DNA of 64,000 nucleotides from AV40 sp963817335 (GTDB taxonomy: Bacteria > Verrucomicrobiota > Verrucomicrobiia > Chthoniobacterales > UBA10450). The number at the start of each line of letters is the position of its first letter. The first letter of the stretch is position 1. Of the stretch, positions 8,629 to 16,741 are shown piece after piece. The position numbers and the translations under genes are program-made. The stretch is from assembly GCA_963817335.1 (NCBI GenBank), contig CAWFNX010000001.1:1247621-1311620 (forward strand), written 5' to 3'. The notes beneath the pieces were generated by a model, which saw only the letters and a program-made list of their open reading frames with translations, ran no database searches and had not been told where the DNA came from.

Positions 8629-9213
8629 ATGGGTAATCGTAATTTGCGGAGCTTTCGAGCATTACCAGCGCCAACCGTTTTTGGCCTGATTACATTTTTT
8701 TGGTCTCTCACCATTTGCGGCCAGGATGTGGCAACTCCCCCCACCGACGATCCGGTCAGAACTTTCAACGGCCTTGACGAATTTGCCGCAGTGCAGTTCG
8801 GGACGTCGCTTCGCGCTGATAGCGTGCTCCGCGGTGGCGCGATTGTCCAACCGCCACCAGCCTCTGCGTGGATTAGCGGCGATTATGGAGAGGACAAAGG
8901 TCGGAACTATTTGGAAGCAGGAATTAGCACGGCATTCCTCTTGCGCAAAAATTCTCGCTGTCCGCTGATGGTCACAATTCCGGTAAGCACGGCGATGGGA
9001 GATGAGGAGTATTTTCTTGGTCCGCGATTCGCCTACGTCTCCAGTGGAGTGAATATTCGGATACCCCTTTCATTTATCCCGAGTCGGTACGGCAAGTGGA
9101 CCGCCGGCAGCAATGCTGAGTTTTGCTATTTTGGGACAGCCACGGCTGAGCTTGCCCGTTCCATCGGCCTGCAGCTACCGAAGATTACAGCGGTGTTCAG
9201 TATCGAATACTGA
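8629..9213 (+). CDS. Secreted hypothetical protein, outer-membrane-like C terminus
   Basis: 194 residues from the ATG (196 from the GTG at 8623). An N-terminal signal-like stretch APTVFGLITFFWSLTICG is followed by a mature region rich in alternating hydrophobic and polar residues with several Gly/Tyr/Phe turns (YFLGPRFAYVSSGVNIRIP, TAGSNAEFCYFGTATAEL). The protein ends in Phe-Ser-Ile-Glu-Tyr, an aromatic terminus common in outer-membrane strands. No family recognised. It is separated from sucD by 120 bp that holds a candidate promoter and nothing else that I can see. Confidence 0.6.
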   Translation: MGNRNLRSFRALPAPTVFGLITFFWSLTICGQDVATPPTDDPVRTFNGLDEFAAVQFGTSLRADSVLRGGAIVQPPPASAWISGDYGEDKGRNYLEAGISTAFLLRKNSRCPLMVTIPVSTAMGDEEYFLGPRFAYVSSGVNIRIPLSFIPSRYGKWTAGSNAEFCYFGTATAELARSIGLQLPKITAVFSIEY

Positions 9214-9266
9214 GTATTATTTCAATCGCGGCACTGCGGTGCGTCAACGAAAGAAAGAAACCGCAA

Positions 9267-10577
9267 TCAATCTGTCGCCGGTTCGGGGTTGTCGAGATTT
9301 CCGCACGGCAAATGCGCAGCTTTCCAATCCATCGCCATTTGGATCCGGGCGCGTCCGCTTGGATGATCGAAGAAAATGAATTCTTCAAGCGGGGTGGGAT
9401 CGAGTTTGCGATACGCGCCAAGCTTCAACGAAACTTTCGCAACACCGTCCGGCTCGCGCGAAGTGTTCATTCCGAATTGATCGGCTTCGCGCTCGCTCGT
9501 GCGCACGATTGAATTCAAAATCGGCGTCATCAGAAAGGTGAACGTAACGAAAATGAGGGCCAACAAAGGCAGTCCAGCCGGATCAGCGATGCCGCGCACC
9601 TGCCAGCTTGTGCCCCAACGTCGCAACGCCCATTCGAAAACAAAACGCGCGATCGCGAAGCCGAGCAACGCAACGACTCCAAAATCGACCGTGAGCTTGG
9701 TACCGTGGTTCAGAACGTAATGGCCCATCTCGTGCGCCATCACCGCGCGGATTTCCGGAAGAGTGCATTGCTTGAGCAAATTGTCGTTTAAGGCGATGCG
9801 CGTCGTTCCGAGAAGTCCGGAAACATTCGCGCTTACCCGGGTGGTTTGACGCGACGCATCAACCTCGAAGACCTGCTTGACCGGGATTTGGTTGGCTCGC
9901 GCCATGGCCAGGATTGGCTCGCTAATTTTTGGATCGGTCAGCGGCTTGTAGGTATTGAAGAGCGGCTCGACATAAACCGGCGCAATAAAATTGCCGATGA
10001 ATGAGAGTACCACCGCAACCAGCGTTCCCCACATCCACCAAGTTTGAGGCGCGCGCCGAAATACCGCGTACAAGATCGGCAACGCAATCATGCCGGCGAT
10101 GAGCCCAACGACGAGGCCAATCAATTGTTCGAGAAACCACGCCCCGAAAGTCTGGGTGGCGAAACCGTATTGATGTTCGCGGATGAACTGCTGATAAAAT
10201 GCCAGCGGAAAACTGAGGATTGCTACAATGAGAAGGAAGCCAATCGTATATATGACGACTTGGAGCGTCTTGGAATTGGTCGTGCGTTCGGCGAAATCAC
10301 GCAATCGGGCCGAGAGTTTGGAGGTGAGCAAAGAAATCGTAATCCCGGCGGCGACCAGAAAATTCCACAACAGAAGCCAGTAGCCGCCTTCAAAATAGGC
10401 GTTTGATTTGGCCCGCTGATCGGCCGGAACTGTGTCGAGCCATGCTTTGGTTGCCTGGGCGGGGTCGAAACTGGCCGACGTTTGAGGGGCCGGCGACGGC
10501 GAAGGAAGCTGTGCGCGCGCAATCATCGAAAATGCCAGGCAAGCGACAGCAACTAAAAGAAAGCAGCGCAAAATCAT
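9267..10577 (-). CDS. M48-family membrane metalloprotease (Ste24/CAAX-protease-like)
   Basis: 436 residues from the ATG at 10577; the longer open frame upstream has a composition unlike a protein start and would overlap the divergent gene's promoter. A signal-like segment is followed by several transmembrane helices, then the zinc motif VMAHEMGHYVLNHG (HExxH, near 275) and the downstream Glu in TSEREADQFGMN. This is the architecture of eukaryotic Ste24 and its bacterial homologues, which cleave membrane or prenylated proteins; in bacteria the role is usually membrane protein quality control. Convergent with the preceding secreted protein gene. Confidence 0.9.
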   Translation of the reverse strand: MILRCFLLVAVACLAFSMIARAQLPSPSPAPQTSASFDPAQATKAWLDTVPADQRAKSNAYFEGGYWLLLWNFLVAAGITISLLTSKLSARLRDFAERTTNSKTLQVVIYTIGFLLIVAILSFPLAFYQQFIREHQYGFATQTFGAWFLEQLIGLVVGLIAGMIALPILYAVFRRAPQTWWMWGTLVAVVLSFIGNFIAPVYVEPLFNTYKPLTDPKISEPILAMARANQIPVKQVFEVDASRQTTRVSANVSGLLGTTRIALNDNLLKQCTLPEIRAVMAHEMGHYVLNHGTKLTVDFGVVALLGFAIARFVFEWALRRWGTSWQVRGIADPAGLPLLALIFVTFTFLMTPILNSIVRTSEREADQFGMNTSREPDGVAKVSLKLGAYRKLDPTPLEEFIFFDHPSGRARIQMAMDWKAAHLPCGNLDNPEPATD

Positions 10578-10654
10578 CTTGCAGGGATACTGAATTCTTT
10601 GATCAAAGAAAAGTCGGACGTAACCCAAGCCGGGCGCGATCTGTCTTTTAGAGC

Positions 10655-11440
10655 ATGAGAACTTGGAATTTAGGCTTAATCGCAGCGCTGGTGGTGGCGT
10701 CAAATTCCCTCGCGGCTGAGCCGACGCCAACGAAATGGAACGTCGATGGTGTCGAGCGAGAAGCGCTGGTTTTTGTTCCGACACCACCTGCGGCAAAGCC
10801 ACCCGTGATTTTCGCATTTCACGGTCATGGCGGAAACATGCACTTCGCAGCCCGCGGCATGGCGTTCCAAGCCTATTGGCCGGAAGCGATTGTAGTCTAT
10901 CCACAAGGATTACCGACACCTGGCATTATCCTGGACCGCGAAGGCAAGCAACCGGGCTGGCAACGCGAAGCGGGGCAGGAAAATGATCGCGATCTGAAGT
11001 TCGTGGACGCAATTCTGGCAACACTGCGCGAAAAATATTCGGTCGACGAAAATCGGATCTACGCGACCGGCTTTTCCAACGGCGGATTGTTCACCTATCT
11101 ACTGTTTTCCCAAAGGGCGAATGTGTTCGCAGCTTTTGCTCCCGGCGGCGCGGTCTTGTTGCCGCAGGTTGCGCCGACCAAGTCACTGCCGGTCCTGCAT
11201 TATGGTGGCCAGAGCGATCAGCTCGCTCGATTCGACAAGCAGCAGGCGACGATCGATCAACTGCGGAAGTTTAACGGCTGCGCTGAGAAGGGCGAATCCT
11301 GCGGCGCGAACTGCACTCTCTATCGATCAAGTAAAGCCGCGCCGGTTGAAACCTTTATTCACCCGCTCGGGCATTTGTATCCGCCGGCCGTCACGCCGGT
11401 AATTGTAAAGTTTTTCAAAGAAAATCCGCGGATCTCGTGA
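10655..11440 (+). CDS. Secreted polyhydroxybutyrate-depolymerase-like esterase
   Basis: 261 residues with signal peptide (LGLIAALVVASNSLAAEP). Alpha/beta-hydrolase of the LpqC/PHB-depolymerase type: oxyanion region FAFHGHGGNMHFA, nucleophile in YATGFSNGGLFTYLL (near 148), Asp region HYGGQSDQLA, catalytic His in FIHPLGHLYPP. Cysteines near 208-220 (CAEKGESCGANCTLY) suggest a disulphide. These enzymes hydrolyse polyesters or feruloyl/acetyl esters; the substrate is not determined. Divergent from the M48 protease gene with 77 bp between. Confidence 0.85.
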   Translation: MRTWNLGLIAALVVASNSLAAEPTPTKWNVDGVEREALVFVPTPPAAKPPVIFAFHGHGGNMHFAARGMAFQAYWPEAIVVYPQGLPTPGIILDREGKQPGWQREAGQENDRDLKFVDAILATLREKYSVDENRIYATGFSNGGLFTYLLFSQRANVFAAFAPGGAVLLPQVAPTKSLPVLHYGGQSDQLARFDKQQATIDQLRKFNGCAEKGESCGANCTLYRSSKAAPVETFIHPLGHLYPPAVTPVIVKFFKENPRIS

Positions 11441-11489
11441 GTTGATTCAGCTGGACTCGGCAATCGCGAGGTGAAAAAATCGCAGCCCG

Positions 11490-11849
11490 ATGAAAGGGCT
11501 TGCGTTTTTTGCCGCGATATTGTTTTTCATCGGCAATCTGGCCGGTCAGGCGCAGCAAGCCAGTCCGGCGGATCAGGCTTTATACGGTCCGTATCCCAGC
11601 AACTACAAAGACATCGTAATGAAATGGCTCAACGAACGGCTGGTCGACGTCGGTACCGCACGCATCGAGTGGCAAGGCGACCCACAGCCGGTTGATCTTG
11701 GAAAAAACGGCGAGCACGTTTACGGATATCTGGTTCAATTTCGAGTGAACGCGCGCAATCAATTCGGCACCTTCACCGGAATGCAGCAACACGGCGCGCT
11801 GATCAAGAATGGCGAAGTGATTAAAGGTTTAGGATTAGGTTATCGATGA
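11490..11849 (+). CDS. Secreted hypothetical protein
   Basis: 119 residues, signal peptide (GLAFFAAILFFIGNLAGQAQQ). The mature part has YPSNYKDIVMKWLNERLVD and a C-terminal beta-rich stretch (GEHVYGYLVQFRVNARNQFG), reminiscent of small periplasmic proteins with an NTF2-like or beta-sandwich fold, but no family can be named. It overlaps the next gene by 4 bp (ATGA), so the two are translationally coupled. Confidence 0.65.
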   Translation: MKGLAFFAAILFFIGNLAGQAQQASPADQALYGPYPSNYKDIVMKWLNERLVDVGTARIEWQGDPQPVDLGKNGEHVYGYLVQFRVNARNQFGTFTGMQQHGALIKNGEVIKGLGLGYR

Positions 11850-12331
11850 ATACTATGAAACTGAGCTCACGATCGAAATTGTCTGGTCAAGGTCTTGTAC
11901 TGATCTTGATTGTGCTGGCCATCCTGGTCGGCCTTTGGTGGTACCTTCATGCAACCAAGGCTGCGACCGAAAAAGACGCTGTTCGTTATGGTCATGACGT
12001 AATCAATCGCCTGGTGATTAATCATGATCGTTCGATCCTGGACAATGATCTCGCGCCGCAGGCGAAGACGGAAATGCCTCCGTCGCAGCGCGACTATCTG
12101 ATTCAGCGTTTCTCGCAATTTGGTTCGCCGACCCAACCGATCCAGATTGAAGACAATATATCCTTCGATCCAGTCTTGGGGGGCATCATTTCGACGAACC
12201 CGCACGGCATTTTCACCGCGCATCTCAATTATCCCGCGCAGGCAATGACGCTGCAGCTCGCGATCTCGCAAGGCACAACGAAATGGTTGATCGAGAACAT
12301 CACTGTTTCGACGGGCAACCAGGCCCAGTAG
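11846..12331 (+). CDS. Membrane-anchored hypothetical protein
   Basis: 161 residues with a single N-terminal transmembrane anchor (GLVLILIVLAILVGLWWYL) and an extracytoplasmic domain containing FSQFGSPTQPIQIEDNI and FTAHLNYPAQAMTLQL. Pattern fits small NTF2/DUF-type periplasmic domains; unrecognised. Coupled to the secreted protein upstream. Its stop lies 2 bp before a 57-bp palindromic element shared with the convergent NUDIX gene. Confidence 0.6.
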   Translation: MNTMKLSSRSKLSGQGLVLILIVLAILVGLWWYLHATKAATEKDAVRYGHDVINRLVINHDRSILDNDLAPQAKTEMPPSQRDYLIQRFSQFGSPTQPIQIEDNISFDPVLGGIISTNPHGIFTAHLNYPAQAMTLQLAISQGTTKWLIENITVSTGNQAQ

Positions 12332-12333
12332 AT

Positions 12334-12390
12334 CAGGTAGCGGCGGATCACCGACCCGCCATGGCGATTGAGGTCAATCGCCCCTACCTG
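12334..12390 (-). repeat. 57-bp palindromic element, copy 2, between convergent genes
   Basis: Begins CAGGTAGCGGCGGATCACCG and ends GGTCAATCGCCCCTACCTG. The outer ends are inverted (AGGTAG ... CTACCT) and the right half contains the hairpin GGCGATTGA/TCAATCGCC. It contains the stop codon of the NUDIX gene on the minus strand. Two internal hairpins in tandem between convergent genes could act as a two-way terminator. Confidence 0.75.
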
Positions 12391-12997
12391 TTAGTCTTTC
12401 CAGCGAATCGAGACAGATCTGCGACCACGTTTCGAGTGAGTCGCGCCGCGCCAGGAGCTCTTCTTTTCCCAGAAAGCTGAGATTTGTGATCATCGCCTCG
12501 CGTTTCTCCACCTTCGGCTCGTCCAGTTTGAAAACGTGGACGATGCCGAGATGAACTTGTCCGACTTCGGTGCTGTCGTCGTTTAACAGCGCGACGATGC
12601 GGTCCTCGAACTTTGTATTGATGGAAATTTCCTCACCGACTTCTCGTTCAACTCCGGCGCGATAGGCACCTTCATCGAGCGCAAACAGCGATTCGTCGCC
12701 TTCGTTCATGTGGCCGCCGATACCGATCGATCCTTTGGCTACCAGACGCTGCTCGCCGGCTTTTTTCCCACGAACGTAATGCAACACCTTGCCGCCGTGC
12801 GCCAGCAACACGTAGGGAATAATTTGTTTGTGGGTTGGATCGGTCTCGGCTTTCGGCCGCGACAGGAAGAAATTATTTCCGCGCGACAAAATTGCCTGGA
12901 GATATTTGCCCGGCTCGAAGTTCAATCCTTGAAAACTGCCGAGCTGGTCAAACAGCGAGCGTTTGATAACGAGAACGTTTTCTTGCGGCGGACTCAT
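12374..12997 (-). CDS. NUDIX-family phosphoesterase
   Basis: 207 residues. The NUDIX box is recognisable though expanded: GIGGHMNEGDE, then AYRAGVEREVGEEI (the REVGEEI core binds the metal). Upstream blocks FFLSRPKAETD and IPYVLLAHGGKVLHYVRG resemble the phosphoesterase (MutT-like) group seen next to DNA-metabolism genes. Substrate unknown, probably a nucleoside diphosphate derivative. The last residues (GRGD-stop) come from a dispersed repeat, the same C-terminal solution as in lnt. Confidence 0.82.
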   Translation of the reverse strand: MSPPQENVLVIKRSLFDQLGSFQGLNFEPGKYLQAILSRGNNFFLSRPKAETDPTHKQIIPYVLLAHGGKVLHYVRGKKAGEQRLVAKGSIGIGGHMNEGDESLFALDEGAYRAGVEREVGEEISINTKFEDRIVALLNDDSTEVGQVHLGIVHVFKLDEPKVEKREAMITNLSFLGKEELLARRDSLETWSQICLDSLERLTGRGD

Positions 12998-13015
12998 GAA
13001 AGCGGTTTCCCCAGT

Positions 13016-13430
13016 TTGTCATTCTGAGCGAAGCGAAGAATCTCTGGCCATTTCGTCTGTGTTCCATGGCCAATTGTCAGGCTTGATCTGTTCGTCCCAT
13101 TCGGCGCTCAAATCCAGCCAGTGCGGATTTGTTTTTTCGATAAGCTCGATTTTTCGCCTCCGAAGCCAACCCTTCAACCTCTTCTCACACGAGATCGCAT
13201 CGTTCACATCGCGAAAGTGCTCAAACCAAACCAGGCGGTTTAAATGATAGCGCTTGGCGAACCCATTGTTTTCTCCCCATCTGTGCTCCCATAGCCGAAC
13301 CTCGATGTCGTTTGTTACCCCGATGTACAAAGTCGTGCAATGTTTTATTCGTTAGAATGTACACCCAATAGTCGTGGTCACGCATGTTGGGAAAAAAGTC
13401 AGAGATGTTTCGCTCTGCTCAACATGACAG
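13016..13430 (-). mobile_element. GIY-YIG element bordered by inverted hairpin repeats
   Basis: Left border 13016-13048 reads TTGTCATTCTGAGCGAAGCG then AAGAATCTCTGGC; right border 13398-13430 is its inverted counterpart with about 80 percent identity. Each border can fold on itself: ATTCT pairs with AGAAT on the left, ATGTT with AACAT on the right, a compensatory exchange. The only gene inside is the GIY-YIG endonuclease, whose last ten codons lie inside the left border. A 96-bp relative without a gene is at 33992-34087. Confidence 0.65.
13019..13385 (-). CDS. GIY-YIG endonuclease-like protein, one frameshift
   Basis: About 121 residues when one frame break near 13345 is repaired. From the ATG at 13385 the protein begins MRDHDYWVYILTNKT, then after the break reads CTTLYIGVTNDIEVRLWEHR, together the GIY-YIG core with Tyr, Arg and later Glu (CEKRLKGW). 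Single-domain members of this size (YhbQ/UPF0213 type) are common in bacteria; most have no assigned role. Its stop and C-terminal residues (MARDSSLRSE) are coded by the left border repeat. The frame break could be a consensus error or a true inactivation. Confidence 0.8.
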
Positions 13431-13435
13431 TAACA

Positions 13436-14035
13436 TCAAAATGAATAACTGATGCCGATTTGCGGCCCAATGAGGTTCAGGCTTGGGTTCGGATCGGTTT
13501 GTCCGCCGTTGGAGAGATGTTGATATTGCGCCCCCACATCCACTTTCCAATGCTCATCGATTTGATAGGTAAAGCCGGCTCCAGTCAGAATGTTGAAGGT
13601 GAAATCCTGACCCTGAGATCCGCGCATGTCGGGATTGCTGTCGATCCAACCTAACCCGAGCCCGCCAGAAAAGTAGGGAACGATCCGCCAGTTTCGTTGC
13701 ACAAAATTGTAACGGCCGCCAAAATTCACCCCGAAATAATGATTTTCGATGCCGCGAATGATCGGCTCAGCCATCAAGGTGAGACAAAACTGATTGTAGC
13801 CGCGGGTCCAATTATCCGAGTCGTTCACGCCCCAACGAACCCGCCCGGCAAGAAATTGCGATGCGATCTCGTAATTGTCGGGGTTTCCGAAAACGCCAAG
13901 CAGGTAAGCCGATTGAAAAGAAACTTCAAAACGGGGCGGATCCAAGACGTCGCCCGATGTGCCCTGATATCCGCCGGCTAACAGCGTTCCGCTCAATAGC
14001 GCCAGTCCCAAAATCCCCGCGCCAAGAAATTTCAT
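13436..14035 (-). CDS. PagL-like lipid A deacylase (acyloxyacyl hydrolase family)
   Basis: 199 residues with a signal peptide and an eight-strand beta-barrel pattern ending in the aromatic Ser-Tyr-Ser-Phe of outer-membrane proteins. Near residue 172 it has GAQYQHLSNGG, matching the His-x-Ser-Asn of PagL, whose His and Ser cleave the 3-position acyl chain of lipid A. From memory of Pseudomonas PagL, a catalytic Glu lies 12 residues after the Ser; here that position is Asn (NPSLN). The protein may therefore use a different residue or not be a PagL enzyme. It ends 6 bp from the GIY-YIG element. Confidence 0.75.
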   Translation of the reverse strand: MKFLGAGILGLALLSGTLLAGGYQGTSGDVLDPPRFEVSFQSAYLLGVFGNPDNYEIASQFLAGRVRWGVNDSDNWTRGYNQFCLTLMAEPIIRGIENHYFGVNFGGRYNFVQRNWRIVPYFSGGLGLGWIDSNPDMRGSQGQDFTFNILTGAGFTYQIDEHWKVDVGAQYQHLSNGGQTDPNPSLNLIGPQIGISYSF

Positions 14036-14082
14036 GTCGCGCGCAAGATAGAGGCGCTCGAATGATTTTCAATCGACCGTGT

Positions 14083-15535
14083 TCACTCAGGATTTGGCGG
14101 CAATCGTTTTCCGAAAATGTCACGCAGCGCCGCCCGGGCCGCGTGATAGCCGCACATTCCATGAACACCGCCGCCTGGCGGAGTTGATGACGAACACAAA
14201 TAGATTCCGGGCAACGGAGTGCGATAGGGCGTGGGACTGAAAACTGGGCGCGCCATCAACTGCCAGAGGTTGGCTGCGCCGCCGTTGATGTCGCCGCCGG
14301 CGAGATTGGAATTCGATTTTTCCAAATCAGACGCGCCCATTTTATGTCGCGCCAGAACGCAATCGCGAAAGCCAGGCGCGAAGCGTTCGATTTGATTTTC
14401 AATGGCTTCGGACATATCCATCTTGCAATCGAATGGCACGTGGCAGTAGGCCCACAGGGTGTGTTTTCCGTCTGGAGCGCGCGTATTATCGAAGACGCTT
14501 TGTTGCGCAATCAGGGTCAACGGACGTTTCGGAATTTTTCCACGGGCGATTTCGCGCTCGGACTCGGCGATTTCATCCAGAGTTCCACCCAGATGAATTG
14601 TGCCCGCCTTTCGGCACGCTTCCGCTTTCCAAGGAATCGGCGATCTCAAGCGCGTAATCGATTTTAAATATTCCCGGCGCGTGACGGAAATTTTCCAGTC
14701 GGCGCCGATAACCTGATGGCAATTGATTGCCGGCGACGCGAGCGAACTGCCAGGCGGTCATATCAAAAAGTGTCGCGCGCGATTCAGGAAGTTGATCGAG
14801 ATTTTCGATACGACTGTTGACTTCGATCTTTCCGCCAAGCTCGCCCAAGTAATTGGCCAAGGCGTTGGAGATTGATTGTGAGCCACCGCGTGGAATTGGC
14901 CAGCCGACAGCATGCCCGGCTGTTCCTAACACGAATCCAAACGCAGACGAGACCAGAGATTCCAATGGCAGGAATGAGTGAGCGGCGATCCCCGCAAACA
15001 ATGCCCGCGCTTGTTGCTCTCGGAAAAATGTCCTGGTGAACAACGTCGCTGGCAGGATCGCAGCCATTCCAAAACGACCGAGCGCGATCGGATGTCGTGG
15101 CAGGTGCAACATCGGTTGCAGAAAATCCGTTACGAGTTTCTCCCAATCGCGAACGAACGGTCTCATGACGCGCCAGTAACTCTTCATGTCGCGGCCTAAC
15201 GACTCAGCGGTGAGATCAACGTCGCGATGCAAACACGCCGCCTCGCCATCATCCAGCGGATGGGCCAGAGGAATTTCGGGCTGGATCCAATCGAGCCCGA
15301 ACTTGTCGAGAGGTAACGAATTGAAGAACGGCGAGCCGGCGGCGAGGGGATGAACCGCCGAACAAACGTCGTGAACAAAACCGGACAGCGTGAGCTCGGC
15401 CGATCGCGCGCCGCCGCCAATGGTTGAATTCGCTTCCAACACCACGACTGACAATCCAGCGCGAGCGAGCGTAATCGCCGCAGCGAGGCCGTTCGGTCCC
15501 GATCCAACTACGACCGCGTCGTTTTCATTCGACAT
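14083..15535 (-). CDS. CrtI/phytoene-desaturase-like FAD oxidoreductase, one frameshift
   Basis: About 484 residues once a break near 14650 is repaired. Starts MSNENDAVVVGSGPNGLAAA, the FAD-binding GxGxxG of the carotenoid and retinol saturase-like group, followed by EANSTIGGGARSAELT. The C-terminal motif IYLCSSSTPPGGGVHGMCGY, typical for this group, is in a second frame. The middle WPIPRGGSQSISNALANYL also fits. Substrate is unknown: many bacterial members sit outside carotenoid clusters, and no carotenoid genes are seen nearby. Upstream in-frame codons before 15535 look non-coding. Confidence 0.85.
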
Positions 15536-15676
15536 CAAACAACGCAGTAGAGGTAACACGCGATCGACCGCAAGCCTATGGTGCGACGAAACAAAATTCG
15601 TAGACGGCGTTTAGACAAAATAGTCGGCCGACGCCGTTGAACAGAGCGCTCGCTTTGTCGTCAAACTAATCGCGCG

Positions 15677-16741
15677 ATGAAACTGTTATTGATCCTCGTT
15701 GGTCCATTGATGTTGTGCCAATGGGTTCTGGCGGCGGATCCAGTCGACGACGCCACCGCGAAGTTTCTCGCCGGGTTGCCGGTTCGCGGCACGCCATTGG
15801 AAAATCGCAGTTTCGATCCGGAATGGGCTACACATGCTGCCGAGCTCGATCGCGCCTGGACTCGACTGGAGGATGAGCAGCTTTCCAAGATTCGTGTTTC
15901 TGCGCCACAACTGCTCGGCGACTTCTACGGTGACAAAGCACCGCTGTTCTATATGTTCAGCGGGCCCGACTTTCTTTATGCGAATGCCTTTTTTCCGGAC
16001 GCGAAAACTTATATTTTATGCGGCAAGGAGCCAATCGGTCCTATTCCGAAAATCGACGACATTTCACGGGACGCGTTGCCAGCCGCTCTCGGCAACTTGC
16101 GCAAATCGCTGGATTCAGTTTTGCGCTGGAGCTTTTTCATCTCCAAACAACTGAGAACCGATATTGCCCAAACGCAGCTGAGCGGCGTCCTGCCGGTACT
16201 GTACGTCTTTCTCGCGCGCGCTGGCGCCACGATTGAATCGGTCTCGCTAATCTCGGTCGACCAAAACGGGAATGTGGTCGACAACGGAAAAACGGCGGCC
16301 GCAAAGGTTGTTTTCACAAAACCAAGCGGTGTCGAGCAGACGCTCTACTATTTTACGACAGACCTTTCGGATGACGGAATAAAGTCGGCGCCGGGATTTA
16401 TGAAGTTTTGCGAGAAACAAGCACCCGGCGTGACTTTGCTCAAAGCGTCGTCCTACTTGATGCACGAAAACGGGTTTGTAAAAGTGCGGGAGTTCCTTCT
16501 CGCCTATAGCAAAGTGATCGTGCAGGACGATTCTGGAATTCCGATAAAATACTTTGAAGACAACAAATGGAACATTCGCTATTGCGGCAATTATTTGGGG
16601 CCGATTCCGACTTTCAAACAGTATTTTCAGCCCGACCTGGCGAAAAACTATGCAGCGTTAACTCCCGCGCCGCTCGGGTTTGGATTTGGCTACGAATGGC
16701 AACCGGACCGCTCCTCGCTTATCGTTGCAGTCAGGAAATGA
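15677..16741 (+). CDS. Secreted hypothetical protein
   Basis: 354 residues, signal peptide (LLLILVGPLMLCQWVLAADP). The mature protein includes LLGDFYGDKAPLFYMFSGPDFLYANAFF near 90-110 and a C-terminal region with GNYLGPIPTFKQYFQPDL. Such FSGPDxxxA motifs occur in a family of uncharacterised extracytoplasmic proteins; I cannot name a function. It starts 140 bp from the divergent oxidoreductase gene and converges directly on the spermidine-synthase-like gene, with stop codons back to back at 16741/16742. Confidence 0.75.
   Translation: MKLLLILVGPLMLCQWVLAADPVDDATAKFLAGLPVRGTPLENRSFDPEWATHAAELDRAWTRLEDEQLSKIRVSAPQLLGDFYGDKAPLFYMFSGPDFLYANAFFPDAKTYILCGKEPIGPIPKIDDISRDALPAALGNLRKSLDSVLRWSFFISKQLRTDIAQTQLSGVLPVLYVFLARAGATIESVSLISVDQNGNVVDNGKTAAAKVVFTKPSGVEQTLYYFTTDLSDDGIKSAPGFMKFCEKQAPGVTLLKASSYLMHENGFVKVREFLLAYSKVIVQDDSGIPIKYFEDNKWNIRYCGNYLGPIPTFKQYFQPDLAKNYAALTPAPLGFGFGYEWQPDRSSLIVAVRK

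Noticed and set aside
10578..10919. Long N-terminal extension of the M48 protease
   Set aside because: It is Arg/Ser-rich, overlaps the divergent esterase gene and precedes a clear signal-like start at 10577.
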